A DNA stretch of 64,000 nucleotides, from NCBI RefSeq assembly GCF_037975245.1, contig NC_092579.1:25217166-25281165 (forward strand), written 5' to 3'. The translations under genes and the position numbers were made by a program. Source of the stretch: Apostichopus japonicus. Lineage: Eukaryota > Echinodermata > Holothuroidea > Aspidochirotida > Stichopodidae. The notes under the pieces are model-generated. The model ran no database searches. It saw only the letters and a program-made list of their open reading frames with translations, and had not been told where the DNA came from. Positions 10,396-23,166 of the stretch are shown here, one piece after another; within the stretch, counting starts at the first letter, position 1; each line of letters starts with the position of its first letter.

Positions 10396-11734
10396 CAGGC
10401 CCGTAGCCAGAAATCTGCAATGGAGAAGGGGGAGGGTTTTGTTGAGCACAATGGGTCAGAGACTCACATTCAGGCTATGAACTTGTGGAGAGAAAGAGAT
10501 ATCCGAAGTCATTAGGGAAGTGGGGTTCATCAGCAACTGTGAGAAGGACAACTGGAGAAAAATAGGTACTATCTTTGCAGTATCTTTGATGTAATTAAAT
10601 TTCTTGCCATGATTGAAATGGCATTTCGGGGAAATAACGAAACTGTGGAGGAATTGCAAAAGCCGGACGATTTATACTCGGGGGAAAGTTTAAGCAACTT
10701 TTGTTATTCACTGCAGAAAGTACGGCAAATGCTATAATTGGCGTGATTGAAAAGGCAGGACTGTAACCTGAAAAGATTATTACCCAATCATATGACAGAG
10801 CTAGTGTCATGTCAGGAAGATTGGGTAATTATATTCAATTTATTATATAAAAAAATGATAAAATGACAATGAAATTCCAGGATTTTCAAAGAGAAGGGGC
10901 TGAAGACCAGTACTTATATCCAGTGGCGTAGCTAGACTTTTTTTCCAGAGGGGCGAAATCCTCAAAATTTCTGACTTTTCACCGCGATTTTCCGAATTTT
11001 CTTCAAACTTTTTTTTCCAGAGGGGGCAAGACATCCAGATTTTCTGATTTTTCTTCGAATTTTCAAGAAAAATGGGCCAAATTTGGTAAATTTTACCCCA
11101 GATTTTCCAATTTAAAAAAAAAATTCCGCCAGGGGGATTCCCCCTGCCCCCTCTTTCCTACGCCACTCCTTATATCAAAATTTATATCGAAAGAAATTAA
11201 GTATGCATCGGACCTTTTAAAATTGTGTATTACTCTCATTTAAATATAAAATCATAGGTCCTACAGAAATGTTTCATGAGGCACTCACTATAGAAAAGGT
11301 CCGTAGGGTCAAGCAAAAAAAAAAAATTGTGATTTGCTTTTTTATTTAATGCTGAATCCGACTGTCAGTTGCTTAAGAATGCATATTCTGAATGCATCTC
11401 ATATGCATGCATTGCATGTCTTTTTTTACTATACGCACTTTTTTTCCGAGATAAAAATTTACTTTAGGAAGTATCAACGATTAATTTTTGGCCAGGCTTG
11501 TGACAGTACAATAAAAAGTACAGTAGTACAATATTCTCAACCATTTTCCATGCAATGATGTTTGCTGATATAAATACAAGAGCAATCGTTGCATGTATAT
11601 CTGTAACTGCATGATATAATATGCGACTCGTTCTTGAACACATGATGCGTTATATTTATTTTCTCATAACATTATTTGTGCCCCCCTTGATACTATGGTG
11701 CCCCTCCGTGTAAAAAATCCTGGCTACGGGCCTG
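10396..11734 (+). mobile_element. hAT-like element with perfect TIR and TSD
   Basis: The perfect 15-bp TIR is CAGGCCCGTAGCCAG / CTGGCTACGGGCCTG. The perfect 8-bp duplication is TATCAAAG (10388-10395 and 11735-11742). It is 1,339 bp long and non-coding. A 248-bp MITE is nested at 10921-11168. The interior has weakly A/T-rich frames only. Confidence 0.95.
10921..11168 (+). mobile_element. 248-bp hAT-like MITE nested in 10396-11734
   Basis: The ends are CAGTGGCGTAGCTAG and CCTACGCCACTC. The perfect 8-bp duplication is CTTATATC (10913-10920 and 11169-11176). The interior contains TTTTTTTCCAGAGGGG words like those near the 58676 terminus, suggesting a shared subfamily. Confidence 0.93.
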
Positions 11735-11742
11735 TATCAAAG

Positions 11743-14013
11743 GGGTGATAAACTTCAGCTTCTCAATCTGTATGCAACTAAAATAATATCACTGCTAATT
11801 TCTTTACAGTATGTGTGATTATCACATTTGGTGATTACATTTAGTTTCTGGTAACCAGACAGTTTGAAAAACCAGGAGAAACCTGTTAGCCAGTGGGTGT
11901 GCACGTACCATGCATAGAGAATCATATGACATATCCCATGGCGGCACATAGTTGTTATTTCCCAATATCCGACGGTGCAGTAATTGTAATGTACTTCAGT
12001 ACAGTATAGGCCCACAAGACGGGTTGTGTTGAAATGACATTTCAATGTCACATTGGTCCATGTACAACTATACTGCCAAGCTTCTTTTCATAAACAGTTT
12101 GTTTCCTGCTGCACTGTATGATATAAGGCTTAGGTCAATTCCCTTCTATTACCACTATCTGAGGAATCTAACTGTTCCATATTTTTCATGGCATCCTAGC
12201 TATCAGTACTTAGTTGGAAAATGTTAGCTTTCCACCAATGGAAGACGCCTGAGTAGCCTTATCATATTCATCAATAGTTTAGGTAGTATATTAAGCTAGA
12301 TGTTCATAACTATTGCTAGGGAACAGCATGTCTGCTGTGGAATCCTGCCTGTATACACCAAAACTTTGTATGGATTTCACAAAAGGGCAATGTTTATATA
12401 GCAGCGCTAGTGTGGGTGTTTGTGACTTCCCCATTGATGTGATGGTTCTATTCAGGTTTATATATTAAATACTTGGATTCTGGGTAACCCTGTACTGTTG
12501 GATATTAAATATTCAGTTGAACAGCTAGTGAAGAAGCAGAAAATTATCATAAACATAGTTGACCAATGATGAAAATGTGTTTGTTGATAGACTTATGACA
12601 CCAAAGTTGACAGAATTTAGTAAATGATACTGGTTTACATATTTTGTCAAATGAGGAATATCGGGAGGGGGGGTTAAGGGGGGGGGCTGGTGAGAGGGAT
12701 TACTAATCATTTGAATAATCTATTTAGATCATTTCCCCACTAATATCCCTTTTTTAATAAAATATTACACTTTGTGGATATTGCAAGGATAATGCCCAGG
12801 AATTTATGAGCACAGAGCAGGGCAGATCATGTTCACAGACCACTATATATCTATAGGATTAAACTGTTGAAATCTATGTTTTTAGTTGAATTAGTTAAAG
12901 GGCAGATGGCATCAATTTCAGTTAGTCAAGTTCTATTAGCGTCTGGCAAGAAGTGAACCTTGGAGAAATGACATATGCGATATGGTGTTCCACCAAATTG
13001 AGTACCAGACGCCTATTATTTTTTGTGAGTTGTAGTGAAGATCAGAGGTCATTTGGGTCAACAGTGGTCAAATTGTGAAAACATTGTAAACATGATACCT
13101 CAAAGGGACGATTTGACAAATTTTTAAATTGGTATGCAGGTGGACCCAATTGAGCACTGTTTTTCATTGTGTGGAGGGCAAACTGGGTGAGATTGTAAAA
13201 ACCTTCTTACTTTAATATCACATGAAGGAAACTTGGAGGCATATCTCATGTTTAGTAGTGTAGGGAAGGTGTTCCATACTGATTACAAGTAGCCATTTGC
13301 CTTTAATGGAGATCACAGGTCATTTGGGTAAAATAAATAAGTATATATGACCTCATGTGTACACAATATCTTAAAACCAGAAACAACCTCTGTTAATCAT
13401 TGTTGTTAAAATTGGAAAGAGTTCAAATGTAATGTGGTATTTTTTTTCTTGAAGGTTTCATGGACTTCATCTTTCCTGTGATGCATGTTTACTTAAACAA
13501 ACCTAACACAGTATCTGTAGTACTAATAGGCTTTCACCAACTTCTTGTATGAGCCCATTGCTATTTACTCAGTATTTTACCAAATATCAGTTGAAGTTTG
13601 AATGTAAAATGTGTATGTACATGACCATTGCATCATACATAGAAATGATCTTTTATATCTTAAAACTTTACCTAGGAAACAATCTAGTTAAATGACTCAC
13701 ATATTTTCACTGCTGTTATATTAATATTGCACAATTGTGCAACAGAGGAGAAGATTTCTTACATCAAATTTGTATAGAAAGTCGTGCTTACTCAACACTT
13801 CGATAAAATGTTACGTTGGTTACTCAGCATCCCTCTGAACCTAGAAGTGACTCTAAAGCTCTCAAATAATGCCTTTGTTTTTTGCAAAATTGCAATAAGT
13901 CGTTCAAGCTTCCATGTGACAATAAAACCAAAGAATAGTAAAACCAACTGCCAGACATGTACAGGATTGTAAAAGAAAAACATTTAAAAATACTGGCCAT
14001 CATCTTTTCACAG
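11743..14013. other. intergenic or intronic DNA upstream of the first recognised KDZ exon
   Basis: No gene is recognised. A degenerate dispersed repeat at about 12950-13400 repeats phrases such as ATCACAGGTCATTTGGGT (13041 and 13306 regions) and GTGTTCCA. A G-rich run is at 12666-12687. Upstream KDZ exons may exist but I could not identify them. Confidence 0.4.
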
Positions 14014-14597
14014 AGTATCACGCCTCCAAAGCCACCAGTGAAAAAACAGAAATTAAAGTTTTTCCATACAAAGGTAAACGACGACCTGACCCAGATGAGG
14101 GCCACGTTTGAGTACACAAGATGTAGTCAACAGAACAAGAGGAGTAGCCCTTTGACTAGGACATACCCTGAGAGCAGTTTATTTGCTGGGGAGACATACC
14201 CATATCCACCTGCTACCGAGGAGCTCCATCAAGGTGATCCAAGCCCTCTCACAGGAAAACTCAGTATTCACACTGTGTCAGCATCATCATCATCAGCTGC
14301 AAATGCTTGGCAGGCACTTCGTTCCAAGCTTTCCAATGCTTTCATTGTATCAGTTGTCCCAAGCTTTAGCATGTGTGATTCCTGCAACACTGCAACTTCA
14401 GAACCAGTAATGTGTGAAGACATCACCTCGAGACCTATCTTCTGTGGGGAGTGTGCGGTAGAAAGTCACAAAGAGAATGCACAGTTCCACCATTTAGTAC
14501 AATTTAGGGTAAAAGCCATTAATGTGTTCAGAGTTACACCAGCCCTCCAGATTGAGGTAGCCAATGCTCTAGTTGAAGATTACCAAACTACACACAG
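14014..14597 (+). pseudogene. KDZ transposase, exon with Cys/His cluster
   Basis: A 584-bp exon bounded by TTTTCACAG|AGTATC and CACACAG|GTAACT, open throughout. The KDZ family (Kyakuja, Dileera, Zisupton DNA transposons) carries a cysteine cluster before the transposase core. Here MCDSCNTATSEPVMCED is followed by FCGECAVESH and FHHLVQF, giving C-x2-C, a further C, C-x2-C and three His, a plausible zinc-binding module. Preceding residues are low-complexity (Ser/Ala-rich) and the start of the exon is Pro/Lys-rich. It ends in phase 2 (AG), and the exon at 16519 completes the codon in frame. The longest open frame starts at an upstream ATG (13957), but the splice acceptor makes this an internal exon. 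It is the best-preserved piece of a gene that is broken further downstream. Confidence 0.78.
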
Positions 14598-14673
14598 GTA
14601 ACTTCAAAACCATTTCTTATATTCACACAAAGTAAAAAAAAAAATGAGAATATGTGACTTTGTTCTTTAGCGC

Positions 14674-15023
14674 CAGTGGCGGAGCTAGGGGTATTGGTCA
14701 GAGGGGGTGAGAATGGTCTGTAGGGGCGCTTTCGACACTATCTAACGGAGCGCCACCACAGGTTGGCGCGGAGCGTACAGAATTTTTTGAGTAAAGATAC
14801 TCCCTAGCTCGCCGGAAATGACCCTTTCCGGGCCTTTCTAATTTGCAGATAAACGAAGAATAAATAGCCGTTAGAGCATTTTGAAAAAAAAATGTGACAA
14901 ATGTCAATAGGTAGATGAGAGCGCAATAAAAAAGTCAATAATCGCGAATAAGTAAAAAGTGATAAAAAGCTGAAAAGGGCACCGGCAGTCCATTTGAGTC
15001 CGTCAGGGGGGCATTCGCCACTG
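14674..15023 (+). mobile_element. 350-bp hAT-like MITE in KDZ intron
   Basis: It begins CAGTGGCGGAGCTAGG and ends TTCGCCACTG. The perfect 8-bp duplication is TTTAGCGC (14666-14673 and 15024-15031). It carries the conserved hairpin module GCGCCACCACAGGTTGGCGC at 14750-14769. Confidence 0.95.
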
Positions 15024-15031
15024 TTTAGCGC

Positions 15032-16518
15032 CATGTTTAGGGGTTGGCACTGCGATGCCGATTTCTGAAATTGGATCACAATAAAGTAGTTTTATTGGTC
15101 TGTGCGCTCTGATCTGTAAGTACTTACACATGTCCTGTCAAGTACTGGATATCATTATTTCATGCCCAAAATTATAACCTTATGGATATATATATAGTTT
15201 GAACCATGACTAATTTTTCTGCATTGGCATTTGGCTCCAAGAGATAGCTGTTCTGAAAGAGAAATTGAAACAGTAGGCATTTGACATTTGCTGAAAATTT
15301 CACAACATGGTTACTCATGATTTCTTTTGGTACCTTTTAGTGAATGATCCCAAGGTGGGATTTACAGTATGGAAAACACGGCTTTCACTAACAGTAGTTC
15401 CTCCTAGCTTTTAATTTCTGAATAGGAACTTACAGTATATGCCAATTTCTAGTGTTCTTGTATGGTTACATTTCTAGGGTACTGTAATGTGTAGTGGCAT
15501 GGATGAACTAAAACAGTACACTCAATGAAGCTACAAATTCTGATTCTCCCCTCACCTATTACAGTATGACCTTTATGAATTATGAATGTAATGCATTTTG
15601 TCATATTGTGTGTTCCACAGTTAAAAAACCATGATGTTATGTGAAGTTACTAAGATTAAACTGCAGGTTTTAGGACAATTGATTTTCATGCTTGTATCGA
15701 TCATAATTACTTTATATGTTACCACTCTGTACTCTACTAGGCTGAGCTTTATGTAATGCAATAACATGCAGGGGAGGGGTTGGGGAGAGGGGAATTGAAG
15801 AGACCTCTTCGGTACTGGTTGATAATTTCTGGTAAATTTGGATTAATAACGACTAACTGTGTTAATTTAAACAGAAAAAGTTTAGTGTAGGCTGCCTGTA
15901 GATTGCAATGATATCCAACCTATTAATGTAAAATCATGTACAGGAGAGGAATATGACACCCACACCTGGTACACTGGGCCTTCCATTTTGATGGAGTCAA
16001 ACTGTCTGCTTGGGGGCCTACAAATCTGGTGCCCTATATTCAGATAAAAAAGTATAATGGGCATGGCAGACAGAGACATTACTCTAAGATCCAAGATATT
16101 AAAAAGACATGTTATTTATTGCAACAGTCTGTGCAAGGCAACCTCTCTTGCTCAAGACACCTCCCATCTGCACCCCCCCCCCCACTTAAAAAAAACATGT
16201 AAAATGAATCTTGCACATATGGAGCTTTCATAAACTTTTACACCACCCTTGTAATACACTGAGAAATTATGGCACTCTTCAAAGTTGGGGTAGTACACAA
16301 ATTTTCAAGATTCTTTATTAAAACTACCTTCTGGAGAGATTAAAAAGGACCCTGCTTCACAGTATTATGAAAATCTTCAAGAAATGAAAATTGCTATTAT
16401 ATGACAATTTTTATTTGACCTTTAAGTGATGAGCATAATGTAGTCTAGATAGCTATCTTCTGCTTTTTATGTTTATTTGCTCACAGAATGGATACTGCTC
16501 AACTTTTAATTTCTGCAG
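15032..16518. other. KDZ intron sequence
   Basis: Apart from a poly-C tract (16171-16184), I see nothing more than AT-rich intron-like DNA. Confidence 0.45.
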
Positions 16519-16589
16519 AGAGCTCAATGCCTCACAACACAGCTGTAACAAGAAATATTTGAAGTCAATGAGGTTATTTGACAAACATG
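16519..16589 (+). pseudogene. KDZ transposase, short exon 2
   Basis: A 71-bp exon between TTTCTGCAG|AGAGCT and ACATG|GTAAGAG. Its phase fits the previous exon exactly: the AG left over at 14597 plus its first base gives Arg. The product includes ELNASQHSCNKKYLKSMRLF followed by DKHG. This short linking segment lies between the Cys/His cluster and the CPAC motif, as expected for KDZ proteins. An alternative acceptor at 16488 leads to a stop in the correct frame, so I prefer 16518/16519. It ends in phase 1, which does not match the next exon without a one-base change. Confidence 0.6.
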
Positions 16590-16590
16590 G

Positions 16591-17366
16591 TAAGAGTTAC
16601 ACACCATAGTGGAATACTTACACTGTATAATATCATGCTGTGATATGCTTCTATGTGCGATTCAACTGATAATGCCATGTTGCACTTTTGTGTGAAGGAT
16701 ATGGGTTTGTGACTTTTTATTGTGTAGGATAACCACACAAGGGAGTAATTCATTATCATCATACTTGGCGGGTGGATTTAGTGCAATGTTTCTCCATATT
16801 AACCACACCATACCACGCCATACCAAATTTGGTCACATGTTGAAATTGTCTACAGTAGTTGCAAAAATGTGGCAACCGAAAGTCAGGATTTCTCTAAAAT
16901 GGGTATGATGATACTGCATGGGTTTATATATACCCATGCTATACACATACTTTTGTTTCATATTAATAAGGGCTTTAGCTTAGATATATTCAGGAAAAAA
17001 GTGTCTGTAGAGCTTTTGTATAAATTTTCCAGGAGAAACAAATTATGAAATTATTCTCTATTTGAAGATTGCAAAGAAACTTTAACCATTGCGATCTCCT
17101 TCGTGTTTGTTGAGTCTCCTCTTCAGTGTGTATAGGCCTAGTTGTAATCTGTATGTGCCTCTTTGCTCTTGTGTATTGGAATCAGAATTCACTGTCGATT
17201 GAAATTGATGTTCTTATGCAGCCTTTAATAATAATGCCATGAGTCATTACAATTTCTCAAGAAAGGGAACCATGATAATTACTTGGTATTATTTTGCCCT
17301 CATCCCTCTTCTCTGCATGAAGGAAAGCCAATAGATATCAGACACAGGGGTTTAATGATCTGTTGA
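16591..17366. other. KDZ intron sequence
   Basis: No supported gene or RNA feature is present. Confidence 0.4.
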
Positions 17367-17733
17367 TTAAAGGCATTGAAGACACGCCCGAAACCGCGTG
17401 CCGCCATCTGAAAAAATTAACTTTCTGTTGCTTGCAAGTGTAGTTTCTTTCGTGTCGCTACAAAATGCAGACAGTAATGAAACATAATACCTTGTTGTCT
17501 TTTATCTAGACCTGAGATGTCCATCGCTGCTATGTACACTGTGTTGTGGGTATTAACCATATAGCTGTATGTACTGACTGTGCACAAGTGTCTAATTACC
17601 GACGGTAGCAAACTGTGTGTGTATTTTCTGGGATCTATGCTGGTGCTTAACACTTCTGTTACACCTCATTCGAAACTAGGTCAGATTACCGGCATGAGAT
17701 GTTTCTTTGTGCGAGAGTCTTCAATGCTTTTAA
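17367..17733 (+). mobile_element. TTAA-bounded MITE, family 1, intact reference copy
   Basis: TTAAAGGCATTGAAGACACG is matched by GAGTCTTCAATGCTTTTAA at the other end, 367 bp in total. It is uninterrupted, so it serves as the empty-site reference for the split copy at 3560-8264. The interior words TGTCTAATTACCGACGGTAG and CATTCGAAACTAGGTCAG are shared by all three copies. Confidence 0.92.
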
Positions 17734-18428
17734 GCATGCCTCCCTTTTCCTTTAAATCATTACAGGAATGGCTTTTTCTGTTCAAGTGACCTTTTGCCAT
17801 TGCACAAATGATACAGAGAGTCTTGTGAGATGTGGTGATTGGCCATCCAGTCCAAGGAATCCAATTTGTGCAATAAGTATCTGCTTGCTAACATGAATTG
17901 CAACAATGGAGATGCAATCTTCTCTTAAGTCTATATTCCAATCAGCTACATGGAATAGCAGATAACGATGTGAGTATGAAGTAAACTTTGCAGCTTGTTG
18001 TGTCTCCCTAGATCTTGGTCTTGAAATAGTTAGAAACTTTTTTTGGTAAGAATTTTAAGTTATCGAATTAGAATTCAACATGTCGTAATACTGACTGCAC
18101 ATTGATGTTCCCAGGAAACAATACGATATTGTTTGATCAGTGAGTAACTATTTGAAGTTGAGCACACATCGAGGACTCCACCGCATATAACACATGTCTT
18201 GTTTAATACTTTAGATGGGCATGCTTTATTTTCTCAAGTTAATTTTTAACATAAAAAGTTGTTTTTGACACAGTTTAAACAGCCAAAGGAAATACATATC
18301 ATAGCTTTGATTTTTGATGTAGGAGTTTGTTGACCAACAGTTATGTGCTGCTTGCTTTTCAGTCATTTAGTGAGCACATCTTCTTTTACAAGCAAAAATT
18401 GTATCCGACTAACATTTGGAATTTTCAG
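17734..18428. other. KDZ intron sequence
   Basis: AT-rich, ending in a polypyrimidine-poor TTTTCAG acceptor at 18422-18428. Nothing else is supported. Confidence 0.4.
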
Positions 18429-20090
18429 ATTTCCTACCTGTATCGCACAGTGTTCGACTTATGGCCAAAAAATTGCATAGCAACAAATTTCGACAATTGC
18501 TATACAATATTTTTGTTGCATAGCAGTTCCCCAATATTGAATAGCAGTTTTGAAATTACCACAAAACGGACCAAATGTTGGCGATCAATGTATTAACTAG
18601 AAAATGTTTGTTTATTATTTATACTAGTGTTGCTACGATAATCGTTTTCAATATCGGTATCGGCCGATATTTGCAATATCGGCAGCATATCGGTATCGGT
18701 AAAATTTTGCCTAATTGCCGATAACAGCAAACCGATATTGAACTTTTCTTTTTAACAGCAGAGCTACCTGTACTTATTTATACTTGCAATGATTTGTTAA
18801 TCTGCCCAAAACGATCCATTTCTTTAGCGTCAGTTAAACTCATTCATTTTCGATTAATATCCATGGAAACCTGACTCTCCGTAACATCTAAAAACACGTC
18901 TACGGCGCGCGAATATAACCAATGACCTTCGTGAACCTTGGCCTACACACAGCATTAGTGCAGCATATATACACTGTACTAACCATTCATTTCCTCAAAG
19001 GCCTCCGTGAAAACCTTGAACATGATGCATACAGTAACTGCACAGTTCAGCAGTGTTGGAAAACCTTGTTCAATTTCCCGCGAACACACTGCCGATTTCC
19101 CGCCGGTGTTCGCCTGCCTAGCACGCGTAACGTGCAAGCATAAAGGCGTGGTGTCCAGGGCCCGTCTTAGGGCTATGGTGGGGTCATGGGGTAGAACCCC
19201 TCGTGGGGATCCTGTGGGCGAAAGCCCCCGAAAATTGTTGTCATTTTTTGCGATGTCTGGCGATGAAAAAATTCGCAGTTGAGGATGCAAAATACTGACA
19301 ACTTTTTTATTTAAATTGTCACGAAACTGATGAAAATTTTAAAATGACAAGTTAAAGTAGCTATATTATGTTATAAAATGAAAAGAGATTTAATCTGTCT
19401 TTCAATCTTTAAAAAGTGCAACTTACAAAACTTCCGATATTATGAAACAAACAACGTTCAGCAAAGCCCCGTTTCTAGACTGCCTAACAATGAATAGCGT
19501 GCACTATGCATACATTTTTACAACTGCAGTGTTTAACCCTATACCCAACTACTGTACCACGGTACATGTGCTGCGAATTTGCCCAGGTACCTTCCCAACA
19601 ACTGTGAGCTCATCCCCTGTGTAACACCTGTTTGTTAACATTTTTTGGCACGTTGCCAGGGAACCTTTCAGTTACGTGAGATCCGTAACCGCCGAGGTGG
19701 TTAGGCTATTTGCTTTACACTTAACTATGGTAGGATATTATTTTTTCAGGTTTTTTTTTCGCTATACGGTCAAGTGAATAAGTTGTGCATTGAGTATAAA
19801 CTCAATAAATTATAACTTCTACATTGTGATCGACAGTTCGTAAGTTAAGGTTTGAGTGTTTGCTCCCAAATCTGACTAGGAATTTGTATCGCACAAATCG
19901 GCACAATGTGCGATGCTGATTTGGAAACGTCTCGCAAGTTTGTCGTTTTGGATCGCATTTTGCGATGCGATACCGGAAAAATCGAACACTGGTATCGCAC
20001 CTTAACAGATGAAACCTTTGAGGAATTCTGTAACTTCAAGGAGAGGGTCTCGATATAGATGATGGAACATCTTGTCCCGCTTGTCCAAAG
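18429..20090 (+). pseudogene. KDZ transposase, exon with CPAC motif, split by a hAT insertion
   Basis: The exon pieces are 18429-18447 and 20000-20090, separated by a complete transposon and its duplicated target. Read across the insertion, the sequence gives ISYLYRT then LTDETFEEFCNFKERV, typical of the KDZ stretch before the Cys motif. DDGTSCPACPK then appears in a different frame, followed by a GTAAAG donor at 20091. A one-base shift is therefore needed between about 20040 and 20058. Without it the frame ends at TAG (20056-20058). The entry phase also differs by one base from the preceding exon. Three lesions (insertion, frameshift, phase break) make this a pseudogene segment. A rescue by splicing directly to 20059 is possible but would delete the first half. 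Confidence 0.7.
18448..19991 (+). mobile_element. 1.5-kb hAT-like element inside a KDZ exon
   Basis: Its ends are CAGTGTTCGACTT and AATCGAACACTG, flanked by perfect 8-bp duplications GTATCGCA (18440-18447 and 19992-19999). The interior includes an ATCGGTATCGG-rich block (18640-18740) with palindromic ATATCGGC words. A run around 19150-19240 encodes nothing recognisable. Open frames at 18922-19143 and 19007-19282 have no hAT dimerisation or catalytic signature. It is probably non-autonomous. It lies wholly within coding sequence of the older KDZ gene. Confidence 0.92.
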
Positions 20091-21745
20091 GTAAAGTGAA
20101 ACCTGAATTTAATCATACAAATTACTTAACACTTGCATTCAATTTATACAAAGGTTTGCAAATGGCAAGATATAATAGCATTACATGAATCCTTCAATCA
20201 TTGGCAGCACATGGGATGACGATGCCTTACCTGATATAAGGAAAGGAGTAGAAAGAAATGTTTGCAAATATTTAAATACTTTAATATTAAACTTTTAGCA
20301 TCATTCTGTATCTTTAGCATTCACTTGCCCCCCCCTGTTATTTATAAATGATTGAATTCTCAGCTGCCAAGTTTGGGCAATAATGTTGCTCTAAATTTAC
20401 TACAGCTCAAATAAATACAAATGTTAGGGTATTCTGCTTTTCTATAATGTTTGAAGTTATGATTATTGCCTAGAATGTTCCTGTAGTGCAAAGTTTAATG
20501 TCTCTTGTGGACTTTTAATTGGAATATTAATTGCATGCTCTAAAAATTTGTGACAGCTCATTCAAAGATATTTCATGCTAACACCAGGAGAACCAATGCT
20601 GAAGTCCATCACTTTAGTCTCACACTGATTGTCCTTCACAATTGGAGAATACTTCTTAACATATCACAGGGTGTCTTAAAGCAGCATTCCGGTCCTTTTC
20701 TATGAACTTTCTCAACCTCATTGACTCCACGATGCAATAACAACATACATAACTAGCTTATCTATTCAAATCTTCAAATGGTGGCATAAAAGTCGAAAAA
20801 TTTACAACTTTCAATTTTGTTTTTCTCGAAGATATTTTCCGTTGGGACCCTCATAAACCTCGCCCATAATATGAATATTTAAACCCTACGTACGTCATTG
20901 ACCAATACGTAATACAACACCATATTTGATTTGTGCACAGTCTATATGGCAGTTGTACCAGGGAGTTCATAACAACTCCCTGGTTGTACCAACACAACGT
21001 TTTGAATCTATTTTTAGCATCGGCTCATAACTAAACTGCATCTCTGATTGGTTGCATTCAAACTAGTGGCTTTGGGGGAACTGTGTGCGAATAAATTAAA
21101 TGTGCAATTTGTCGGAGGACACTTTTCTCATTATCTGCAAATGTCCTTAATTACTCGCCAATTAACGCTGTTGGCAGGGAATAACTTGGCTAATATCTTA
21201 GTTGCTGTTTTGTGATTGATGTTAAAAACCTTGATGGACATGTCAAAAAAGTGGAAAACAGCGAAAAAATGCAAAATGTTATTTTAAGTTTTGTTGTGCT
21301 AATATTACAAAAGTAACAAGAAATAATATATTATCATGAAAGCATATGTAGTAACAGTGTTGGAATAAACATACATGATCTTATTTTCTGGAAGTGAACA
21401 GAGCAGACCAGTTTTAAATCAATCATAAAAAGTAGATTTGTTGCACTCTCTCCAAATTTAAATGATGCTTTGTTTGCACACTTAACAACTGGAATCCTCA
21501 AAATATTATAAGTGGATAATACTATTTTTATCAAGTTCCTTGAGAGGACAGAATAGCATGGATTAAAGCCTATTACAATACATAATCCCTCATCAATCTT
21601 GTTTGTCTCGCCATCTTTATCAAGAGGTTTGTGTCTGTGAACATGTGGTTTATGTTAATCCCACCACTATTTATATTCAGTATGACATGTGTCAATTTCT
21701 TTTATGGTAATCTTTGTTTTTATATTTTTTCTACTCCCCTAATAG
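20091..21745. other. KDZ intron sequence with one micro-palindrome insertion
   Basis: A possible TTAA-type terminus (TTAAAGCAGCATTCCGG) is at about 20677, with no partner found. The tiny insertion at 20959-20982 is listed separately. Otherwise I see no feature. Confidence 0.4.
20952..20989. repeat. 24-bp palindromic micro-insertion with 7-bp duplication
   Basis: CAGGGAGTT-CATAAC-AACTCCCTG (20959-20982) is a perfect 9-bp stem with a 6-nt loop. It is flanked by GTTGTAC at 20952-20958 and again at 20983-20989. Confidence 0.85.
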
Positions 21746-21921
21746 GAAGATGGAACATTTTTGTCAGTTTTGATGCCAATTTTGGTCTTGTCAGAAAGAG
21801 CTATTAAGGCACAAGTTCACAGCCACTGGAGCATTCTACAAGGTACTTCCTTGATGATAAAGAAGTTAATTCTTTTGTAGACAGCTACCAATCTGATGAA
21901 GTGAACAAAGAAGACATTATG
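21746..21921 (+). pseudogene. KDZ transposase, exon with FDANFGLVRK and a premature stop
   Basis: Acceptor CCCTAATAG|GAAGAT and donor ATTATG|GTAGGA bound 176 bp. The reading frame starting with the third base gives WNIFVSFDANFGLVRKS, a core KDZ block, then RYFLDDKEVNSFVDSY, another conserved KDZ stretch. An in-frame TAA (TAT-TAA-GGC, near 21813) lies between them. The exon's frame is one base out relative to the preceding exon (phase 0 exit). The 3' end is in phase 0 and matches the next exon. The homology before and after the stop is clear, so this is a decayed exon and not a mis-called intron. Confidence 0.8.
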
Positions 21922-22297
21922 GTAGGAGACCTACACACTTGGAAAACAAAGACTTTCAAGCTATCATGTGAAAGTTCATGTATTTTCTTTTTGCCTCAGA
22001 TATTTATAATCAGTTAATGATGTAGTATCCAATCAGGAGCTCACATTCTTAAACAATAATGTTTGTCCTCCTGACCTAACTCAGTTGCTGACCTGGGAGT
22101 GACCTTCTGGATTTTTTGTCCGAAATGAGAAGTTTGAACTTTTCTCTTGTTGAAACACAGTCTTTGTATTCATTGAACAAAAAATACACATAAAATTCTC
22201 TCATCTGAGACCATATATCTGCAATTCTGATCAACTCACACGGTACAGCTTTTGCAGGCAACCTGACCATTTCGAACAAACAAGGAGGGGAGGGGGG
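21922..22297. other. KDZ intron sequence
   Basis: Nothing supported. The short minus-strand frames here are chance. Confidence 0.4.
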
Positions 22298-23166
22298 CAT
22301 AGGCATACGAGGCGGGGGGAAGGGGGGGCAGATTGCCCCCCCAAATTTTCAGAGGACAAGAAATTCGGGCAAAAGTCCTGAAAAAATTCGGGCAGCCTAA
22401 GAGGAGAAAAAAAAATATATATGTATATAAATATGCAGTAGCTTGCCCGAATCTTTTTCAAATTTTTGCCCGACAATTCCATGATTTTCTTTATTTAGCA
22501 TCATGATGCCCGAATATTTCCGTGTAACCGTTAGCGCAGCTCATCTGGGCTAACACGCTTTTTGCATGACCAATTTTTTTTCTAACTAGTCAACTGTATA
22601 CCTGGACATCCCCGACATGAGTGTCTATAAGAAACATTTTCTTTTTCATGGATGGTGGGGGGGGGGGGAGTGCCTACAAGCCTAGAAGTACAGATTTATC
22701 ATATTCTTTGTGATATTTTATACTTTTTTGTGAGACAAATTGCAGTCTCACCCGACACAGCGACATTATCCCGCCTACGTGTCGTTGAACAATGTATGTT
22801 TTTCTGGAGGTAGCTGAGTACTGTGTTAAAATAATAAATACGGTAACTAAATAGGAGCTTAAAACATATACTGTCCTATTTTCCCCTTCAAAGTGATGTT
22901 ACCATTTTTTCTTCTTCTAATTTACCAAATTTTTGGGGAAGTGTAAATTTCTAAAACGTGAGATTATAAAATAAAGAATGTTTAGATGCAACTTGCAAGG
23001 CCTCAGAAAGTGCCGTTTCCGGCAATCTGAGAGGCATCTTTTGCCCAAAATTTTCTTGTACGCTACGCGCCAACCGATGGTGGCGCTCCGCTTAGATAGT
23101 GTCACAGGAACTTTCGGGCACAAAAATTTCTGCCCCCTCAAACTGAAATGGTCCCGTATGCCTATG
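22298..23166 (-). mobile_element. non-autonomous TIR element (family B), copy 2
   Basis: It starts CATAGGCATACGAGGCGGGG and ends CCCGTATGCCTATG, an inverted version of 3813-5415 without its two extra segments (nested hAT MITE, second hairpin arm). At 869 bp it shows the ancestral organisation. The target duplication is obscured because both flanks are G-runs. The hairpin module is at 23067-23086. Confidence 0.88.
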
